A stretch of DNA of 6,490 bases, from NCBI GenBank assembly GCA_027593305.1, contig JAQCJA010000279.1, positions 1 through 6,490 on the forward strand. The letters run 5' to 3'. Numbering within the stretch: the stretch's first letter is position 1; each line of letters opens with the position of its first letter. Under the pieces are notes generated by a model. It searched no databases. It was not told the origin of the DNA and worked only from the letters and a program-made list of their open reading frames with translations. This document shows, one piece after another, positions 1 through 4,879 of the stretch. A program made the translations under genes and the position numbers. Source of the DNA: a bacterium. GTDB lineage: Bacteria > Latescibacterota > UBA2968 > UBA8231.

Positions 1-1067
1 TCTCGATCCGCGACACTGAGGCCCTGGTACAAAGCCCGGGCCTCGCGCAGATCGAGGGCCGCCGCGTCGAGACTGAGGGCCAGTTCCTGCGCTCGCGAAC
101 CACTTGCCAGTTCCTCAGCGTCCTGCCAGGGCACTTCCTGGCCGTCACTTCGAATTCGGTTGAATACTACGGGCGTGGCGTCGATTCCGGTGCGGGTCGC
201 AACGGTCGCCCGTGACCGAATCGGGTCTCCGGCGCTGTCTTCTTCCCAGCGCAGATTGCCCCACACGGCCAAGGCGTCGCCCATGTCGAAGATGTCGGAG
301 TGAAAGTCTGCGGTGGGCACGTAACCTTCGCCGAAGACCTGCAGTTCTGCCACCTCGAAACCAACGGTTGTCTGCGACTTGAGTTGTATATGGCGGACAT
401 ATTGAGGATCGATGAGGATGTCGGCCACAGCATGGTCATTCTGCGTCTGCAGCAGTACCGACTCAAACACCGGCAGACCGGCGATCTGCGTCTCGCGCCT
501 GCCGTCGTTGATAAAGATCTCGAAGGCCTTCAGGAAATCATCCTGGAAGGGGAACGCAGGGGCCGGGAATTCTTCGGCGCTATTGCGCGGAAAGAAGCGT
601 ATGCGGCTGACACCGAACCTGGCCCCCAGGTCCAGCTGCAAGACCAGGCCGAGGGCACGAGCCGGCTTGCCTTCGGATCCCTTACGTACGAAGGCCGTTG
701 TGCCATCGTTGTCGATCATGTTCAGCAACTCGGGCCCAAGACCGGCGTCGAATGTGGTGGGCGCCGTCACCTGACCGCCTCGGGCGACAACCTGCAGGGC
801 GATATTCTCTGACTGATCGGCGCGCTCGGGGAACATCCAACCGGCGCGCGTGCCGAAGTCGATAACTCCACCAGGGGTGTTGTCGTTGGTGACTTCCCGT
901 GGCGCCAGGATGATAACAGGAGCGATCCCGTCACCGCCAGACTGCCAGGCAAGACCCTGATCACCACCGATGACAACTCTTTCCAGGGCATCTGCATCAC
1001 CGGTGACAAGGATCGCGCAGAGCGCGAAGAGCGCCGTCAATCGACGATGTCGCTCAGTAGGTGACAT
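1..1067 (-). CDS. Gene D: secreted discoidin-like protein, diverged paralogue, 3' end missing
   Basis: I translated the minus strand from the ATG at 1067: the frame stays open for 355 codons to the left edge, so the C-terminus is outside the window. The start has AAGGTGG 9 nt upstream and overlaps gene C by 14 nt, like the other junctions. The signal peptide has R-H-R-R, a hydrophobic core at residues 10-21 and probable cleavage after A25-D26-A27, followed by leucine. The proline-rich spacer of B and C is absent. Residues 88-250 are a divergent discoidin-like module: I-D-N-D-G-T-T at the D-G-D-T-S-T position, L-Q-L-D-L-G and V-S-R-I-R-F-F (143-159), ending in G-E-G-Y-V-P. From 254 the second module begins (S-D-I-F-D-M-G-D, then T-R-T-G at 291-294). 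Residues 313-350 are rich in Ala, Leu and Glu and look helical, unlike B and C. The mature visible part has no cysteine. A FlgD-type C-terminus is expected but not seen. Confidence 0.88.
   Translation of the reverse strand, partial: MSPTERHRRLTALFALCAILVTGDADALERVVIGGDQGLAWQSGGDGIAPVIILAPREVTNDNTPGGVIDFGTRAGWMFPERADQSENIALQVVARGGQVTAPTTFDAGLGPELLNMIDNDGTTAFVRKGSEGKPARALGLVLQLDLGARFGVSRIRFFPRNSAEEFPAPAFPFQDDFLKAFEIFINDGRRETQIAGLPVFESVLLQTQNDHAVADILIDPQYVRHIQLKSQTTVGFEVAELQVFGEGYVPTADFHSDIFDMGDALAVWGNLRWEEDSAGDPIRSRATVATRTGIDATPVVFNRIRSDGQEVPWQDAEELASGSRAQELALSLDAAALDLREARALYQGLSVADR
1054..1067 (-). other. 14-nt stop/start overlap, genes C and D
   Basis: The minus strand reads ATGTCACCTACTGA. 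It starts gene D (M-S-P-T-E) and ends gene C (Y-V-T-Y-stop). It differs from the A/B junction at only two of 14 positions. Confidence 0.85.
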
Positions 1068-2988
1068 ACAGCAGCCCCACCTTTCTGACCCGCTCCCTGT
1101 CGGTATCGACAAAGATGCTGTAAGGGTAAATTCCGGGGGGGACCAGGTCGCCGGCGTCGGTCTCGCCACTCCAGGCACGGTCGTAAGAACCGATACCGTC
1201 GCGGCCCCTGTGCAGCAGGCGAACGCGGCGGCCGGTCAGGTCCCAGATCTCTACGTCAACATCTGCAGTCCCGGTGATTTCGAAAATCTCATAGGACAGC
1301 ATTGCGGCATCGTTGATGCCGTCCCCATTCGGCGTCGCCACGCCCTGAGTGACGCGGACTCGCAGCAACTGGCCCTCATCCTCCGCCGCCGTCTCCACTG
1401 CAACGGTATTGCCCTCGTACTCCCCCGTCGCGTCGCCGGCTTCGACGCCTTGCGGTACTTCGAGGGGTCGACTGCTGTCGGCAACGCGGCCCTCAAAGCG
1501 CGAACCGAAACGCAACACCCGCGCGTCGAAATCCAACTCAACGAGGGCGCCGGAGTCCTTCGCTTCCATGCGTGGTATGCTGATGAGAAGCCGATGGTCT
1601 TCGGCGACCAACACGACGTAGGGGACTGATTCGTCCCCTACACGCACGTCACGCACGTCGCCCAACAACGACAGGGATTGGATTTCGATACGGTCAAAGC
1701 CAGTGTCGGAAGACCCGATCGTCGGCCGCAGCACATAGGTGAAATCTGTCGCCGCGCCGATTCGGGACTGCACCGGCCAGACCTCGGCGATCAACTGTGT
1801 CGCCAGGGGTTCAGAGGCGCGGAATTCGAGGAATTGCACCTCACCACCATCGTTACCCAGGGGTAGAAAATCCACCTGAAACTGCAGGAACTGTCGTGGT
1901 CCTGGCGACACCACCTGGGTTCCGGCACCATGGGCGAAGTCGTAACTCGACCAGAAGCTCCAGTGGTCCCGATCATGGGTGAAGCCGGCTTTTTCTCCCA
2001 ACGCAAGATTGGCGTACTGTGTCGCTGTTACCTGGGCGCGATCCTCACCGATTCCCGTATAACGCCAGTAGAGCGTTGGGTCGCTATCGGTGCCGCTGCG
2101 CGTCTGGATCGATACCTTGGCACGCTCACCCTTGGTAGCCGACCACTGCATCTCACCCCACGCCATGGGCCGACCGAAGTCGATAATGTTGGATGTATAG
2201 GTGGAGCGCCCGACGAACCCTCGGGCGTAGATCTCGACATCGTGAATTTCCCATTCGGTGTCATGCTCACCGAAGGCCAATTGCAGAAAGGCGATCTCGT
2301 CACTCTGCGGGATCGGAATATCCAGGATCGATTCGCGGTTGTCCCGTACTTCCAACAGCCATGGATTGTAGGGTGGGGGATGATGCGTGATGGCGGTGAC
2401 GGGCATTCCCAGACCCGCAAAAATACGCACAGCCGAGGCCGTCTTGCCAGGATCCCGCAGGCCTGACACGACGCGGATGCGATCGAGTATATAGAGTCCG
2501 CCCAGATCGATGTTGGCCGTCCCCGGCGTGCCAAAATCATCGGTGCAGGAGATGAAGTAGTTTTCCTCCCTGAACTCGGCACACAGATAGCGGCCCGCAA
2601 CCCAGACCGTGCTCGTGTCGCCATCCCATACCTCGCTGTTGACGCGGCCCCGAACATAGGTTCCACCAGAAGCCTCGATCGTTGGCGCGATGTCGACCTG
2701 AGGGTCCCGACGCAACGCCGCCAGAACCCCTGAAGACAGATCGACGTCAAGCAACTCACCGCCGGCTGCAGGATCGACATCATCCCAGGCGACCTGCACG
2801 AACTCCACCCCCGCGCTGTCTGCCTCGGGAGGGGGAGGCAGTTCAGCGCCACCCAGGCGGTAGATCACAAGAGCATCGACCGGGCCCACACCGAGTATGA
2901 GTGTGATGGCCACAGCCAGACGCAACCAATGGCCAGGTGTGATTCGGTTGGCTCTGGACCCGTTAGCCCCTGATTCAGTAGACAACAT
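1054..2988 (-). CDS. Gene C: secreted discoidin-like / FlgD-type C-terminal domain protein, 644 aa, paralogue of B
   Basis: The frame opens at 3027, but the ATG at 2988 is preferred: AAGGA lies 6 nt upstream, and the start then overlaps gene B by the same 14 nt as the other junctions. The signal peptide spans residues 1-39 (hydrophobic 22-35, cleavage after V37-D38-A39), followed by L-V-I-Y-R as in B. Domain order matches B: discoidin-like 100-258 (D-G-D-T-S-T-V-W at 122-129, cysteines 136 and 148, N-I-D-L-G-G-L-Y), middle module 260-395 (Q-T-R-S-G, D-H-W-S-F-W, PRQFLQ), Ig-like module 398-525, FlgD-type 551-644. From residue 151 to the end it aligns with B without a gap (B residue n equals C residue n+10), with 288 of 494 identical by hand count. 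In the C-terminal domain the usual W-D-G-x-D reads W-S-G-E-T. A surface-exposed binding role is inferred, with a ligand perhaps different from that of B. Confidence 0.93.
   Translation of the reverse strand: MLSTESGANGSRANRITPGHWLRLAVAITLILGVGPVDALVIYRLGGAELPPPPEADSAGVEFVQVAWDDVDPAAGGELLDVDLSSGVLAALRRDPQVDIAPTIEASGGTYVRGRVNSEVWDGDTSTVWVAGRYLCAEFREENYFISCTDDFGTPGTANIDLGGLYILDRIRVVSGLRDPGKTASAVRIFAGLGMPVTAITHHPPPYNPWLLEVRDNRESILDIPIPQSDEIAFLQLAFGEHDTEWEIHDVEIYARGFVGRSTYTSNIIDFGRPMAWGEMQWSATKGERAKVSIQTRSGTDSDPTLYWRYTGIGEDRAQVTATQYANLALGEKAGFTHDRDHWSFWSSYDFAHGAGTQVVSPGPRQFLQFQVDFLPLGNDGGEVQFLEFRASEPLATQLIAEVWPVQSRIGAATDFTYVLRPTIGSSDTGFDRIEIQSLSLLGDVRDVRVGDESVPYVVLVAEDHRLLISIPRMEAKDSGALVELDFDARVLRFGSRFEGRVADSSRPLEVPQGVEAGDATGEYEGNTVAVETAAEDEGQLLRVRVTQGVATPNGDGINDAAMLSYEIFEITGTADVDVEIWDLTGRRVRLLHRGRDGIGSYDRAWSGETDAGDLVPPGIYPYSIFVDTDRERVRKVGLLYVTY
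1077..1083 (-). promoter_or_regulatory. Ribosome binding site of gene D
   Basis: AAGGTGG on the minus strand, one mismatch from AAGGAGG, 9 nt before the ATG at 1067 and inside the end of gene C. It encodes C-terminal residues of C at the same time. Confidence 0.65.
2975..2988 (-). other. 14-nt stop/start overlap, genes B and C
   Basis: The minus strand reads ATGTTGTCTACTGA. It starts gene C (M-L-S-T-E) and ends gene B (H-V-V-Y-stop), with the same length and frame relation as the A/B junction. This repetition helps decide the start of gene C in favour of 2988 over 3027. Confidence 0.85.
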
Positions 2989-4879
2989 GGAGAATCCTTG
3001 AACGGACAAAGTGGTCGGCGTCAGCATCGAGAGAGACTGTCACTAGATATACTCCGGGCGGCGAGAGGCGGCCGGCCTGATCGCGACCGTCCCACAGACG
3101 AGAGTAGGTGCCGATGCCGTCCTCCCCCTCGTGGATCAAGCGCATGCGACGACCCGACAGATCCCAGATTTCGACCCGAACGCGGGCCGATCCGGTGATC
3201 TCGAAGACTTCGTAGGCAACCTCTACGGCCTCATTGATACCGTCGCCGTTCGGCGTCAACACTTTTGACAATAGCCGCAGACGCAGCAGCTCGCCCTCAT
3301 CGGCTTCGGCCGTGGTCACCGCCACTGTGTTGCCCTCATACTCGCCGGTCGCGTCGCCATCGTTGATACTTTGGGGCACTTCAAGGGGGCGGGAACTGTC
3401 GGATACACGTCCTTCAAAGCGGCTTCCGTAGCGCAGCACCTGGGCGTTGAAGTCGACCTCCACCAGAGCGCCGGAGTCCTTCGATGCCAACCGCGGCAAG
3501 CGCAGAATCAGCCGATGAGCTTCCGCCAATTCCAGCTCAAAGGGGACGACCAGATCACCGACGCGGACCTGTGTCACCGCTCCCAGGAGCGACTGGCTGC
3601 GAATCTCGAGGCGGTCGAATCCCGCATCCTCTTGGTTCAGAGTAGGGCGTAACACATAGGTGAAGTCCGTGGACTGACCCACGCGCGCCTCCAGGGGCCA
3701 CACCTCACCTACCAACGAGGAGGCGACGGGCTCGGAGGCGCGGAATTCCAGGAACCGGATCTCGCCACCGTCATTCTCCTGCGGCAAGAAATCGAGGCGC
3801 AATTGTAGAAATTGTCGCGGGCTGCGAGACACGATCTGGGTTCCGAGTCTGTCCCCAGAGTCATACGTGGACCAGAAATCCCAGTGGTCCTGATCGTAGC
3901 TGGTGCCAACTCGCTCGCCCAGCTTCAGAACTTCGTACTCGGCGGCACTGACTTCCTGGCGCTCTCCCCCGCGTCCGGTGTCGCGCCAGTAGCGTAGCGG
4001 ATCCTCATCGGCGCCACTGCGTGACTGGATCGACACCCTGGCCCGTTCGTCCGCGCTGCCTCCCCACCGGACCTGGCCCCAGGCCATGGGCCGTTCCAGG
4101 TCAAGAATTTCGGTAACGAAAGTCGCGCGACGGACGAACCCCTTGGCAAAGATGTGGATATCCTGCACTTCCCAGTCCTCGTTGTGCTCGCCTAAAGTGA
4201 GCTGTACGAAGCCGGCATCCTCATGTGGTGGGATCGCGATATCGAGGACCTGCTGCCGATTGTCACGAATTTCGACCTGGTGCGGGGAAAAAGGGGGCGG
4301 TTGGAACTGGGTCGTGACAAAAGGCATTCTGGGTGCCAGATAAACCCGGACCGATTGCGCCACCTTGCTCGGATCGCGCAGGCCAGAGATCAGGCGGATC
4401 CGGTCGATCTGGTAGAGGCCCCCCAGGTCGATGTTGGCCGTGCCCGTCGTGCCGAAGTCGTCGGTACACGTCAGGCTATAGGCCGAGTACTCAGCGCAGA
4501 GGTAGGCTCCCGACTGCCAGACGGTGCTGGTATCACCGTCCCACACCTGGGCATTCACGTGGGGTCGCAGAAATATGCCGCCCCGCAACTCCGCCGTGGG
4601 CGCGATGTTCACTTCGGGGTCCCGGCGCTGGGGACTGATGCTGTTGGGCGCCACGGCAAGATCGAGAAACTGTGCGTTGGTATCTGTCTCAAGTTCACGC
4701 CAGGATCGCTGGATGTACTGAACCCCCGGACTGGATGCCTCCGGCGGCGGCGGCAGGTCCTGGCCGCCAAAGCGGTAAATGACCAGGGCCGAGGCCGGGC
4801 TCAGTTCGGCTGTCAGCAACACAAGCAACAGTCCAAGCAGGCATACACGTCGCTGTTGGTCAGCATCAGAAGGCGACAT
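2975..4879 (-). CDS. Gene B: secreted discoidin-like / FlgD-type C-terminal domain protein, 634 aa
   Basis: The start is the ATG at 4879. The frame runs on to 5053, but that extension lies inside gene A, and only 4879 puts a signal peptide at the N-terminus: Q-Q-R-R, hydrophobic residues 13-22, probable cleavage after A29-S30-A31. A short spacer with P-P-P-P follows. Residues 90-248 are discoidin-like, with D-G-D-T-S-T-V-W (114-121), a cysteine pair at 128 and 138, and N-I-D-L-G-G-L-Y then I-D-R-I-R (149-162). Residues 250-385 carry Q-S-R-S-G, D-H-W-D-F-W and PRQFLQ. Residues 388-515 are a third Ig-like module ending in a strongly conserved linker with G-D-A-T-G. Residues 541-634 are FlgD-type (T-P-N-G-D-G-I-N-E, W-D-G-R-D, P-P-G-V-Y). 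No Shine-Dalgarno is seen, so translation probably depends on coupling to gene A. It is a close paralogue of C. A ligand-binding surface protein is inferred; the ligand is unknown. Confidence 0.93.
   Translation of the reverse strand: MSPSDADQQRRVCLLGLLLVLLTAELSPASALVIYRFGGQDLPPPPEASSPGVQYIQRSWRELETDTNAQFLDLAVAPNSISPQRRDPEVNIAPTAELRGGIFLRPHVNAQVWDGDTSTVWQSGAYLCAEYSAYSLTCTDDFGTTGTANIDLGGLYQIDRIRLISGLRDPSKVAQSVRVYLAPRMPFVTTQFQPPPFSPHQVEIRDNRQQVLDIAIPPHEDAGFVQLTLGEHNEDWEVQDIHIFAKGFVRRATFVTEILDLERPMAWGQVRWGGSADERARVSIQSRSGADEDPLRYWRDTGRGGERQEVSAAEYEVLKLGERVGTSYDQDHWDFWSTYDSGDRLGTQIVSRSPRQFLQLRLDFLPQENDGGEIRFLEFRASEPVASSLVGEVWPLEARVGQSTDFTYVLRPTLNQEDAGFDRLEIRSQSLLGAVTQVRVGDLVVPFELELAEAHRLILRLPRLASKDSGALVEVDFNAQVLRYGSRFEGRVSDSSRPLEVPQSINDGDATGEYEGNTVAVTTAEADEGELLRLRLLSKVLTPNGDGINEAVEVAYEVFEITGSARVRVEIWDLSGRRMRLIHEGEDGIGTYSRLWDGRDQAGRLSPPGVYLVTVSLDADADHFVRSRILHVVY
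2995..2999 (-). promoter_or_regulatory. Ribosome binding site of gene C
   Basis: AAGGA on the minus strand, 6 nt before the ATG at 2988 and inside the last codons of gene B. It supports 2988 over the upstream in-frame ATG at 3027. Confidence 0.65.
4866..4879 (-). other. 14-nt stop/start overlap, genes A and B
   Basis: The minus strand reads ATGTCGCCTTCTGA. It starts gene B (M-S-P-S-D) and ends gene A (Y-V-A-F-stop) one frame apart. No Shine-Dalgarno stands before this ATG (the preceding bases are GCGCGATCT), so initiation probably uses ribosomes terminating on gene A. Confidence 0.85.

Larger units (their letters stand above)
1054..4879 (-). repeat. Tandem gene duplication (units B and C)
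   Basis: Genes B and C are direct tandem copies with a period of 1921 bases from the stop codon back to residue 141 of B and 151 of C. The period drops to 1891 at the start codons because C is ten residues longer in its N-terminal part. The protein alignment is ungapped over that shared stretch. Identity is 34 of 40 residues in the linker before the C-terminal domain (B 481-520) but 10 of 30 in part of the discoidin-like module (B 171-200). The copy is old enough that DNA identity survives only in short runs. A and D are more distant members of the same array. Confidence 0.85.

Noticed and set aside
300..812. Plus-strand open frame of 170 codons opposite gene D
   Set aside because: The minus-strand frame of gene D through the same region has a signal peptide and family motifs; the plus-strand frame has neither.
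767..1009. Minus-strand 80-codon frame near the start of gene D
   Set aside because: It is an out-of-frame shadow of gene D, whose own frame is open from 1067 to the window edge with a ribosome binding site and signal peptide.
970..1629. Long plus-strand open frame (219 codons) opposite genes C and D
   Set aside because: It is antisense to two well-supported genes, has low-complexity Ala/Arg/Gln-rich content with no domain, and is expected from codon bias in G+C-rich DNA.
4800..4879. Possible Tat signal or lipobox in gene B, and Tat signal in gene D, because of twin arginines and a cysteine in the signal peptide
   Set aside because: The residues after R-R do not fit x-F-L-K, and the cysteines are within the hydrophobic core, not at a lipobox before the mature end; an ordinary Sec signal with A-x-A cleavage fits better.
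1054..4879. Programmed frameshifting that would fuse neighbouring proteins at the overlaps
   Set aside because: No slippery run is present in the overlaps, each downstream gene has its own signal peptide and two have ribosome binding sites, so separate exported proteins are far more likely.
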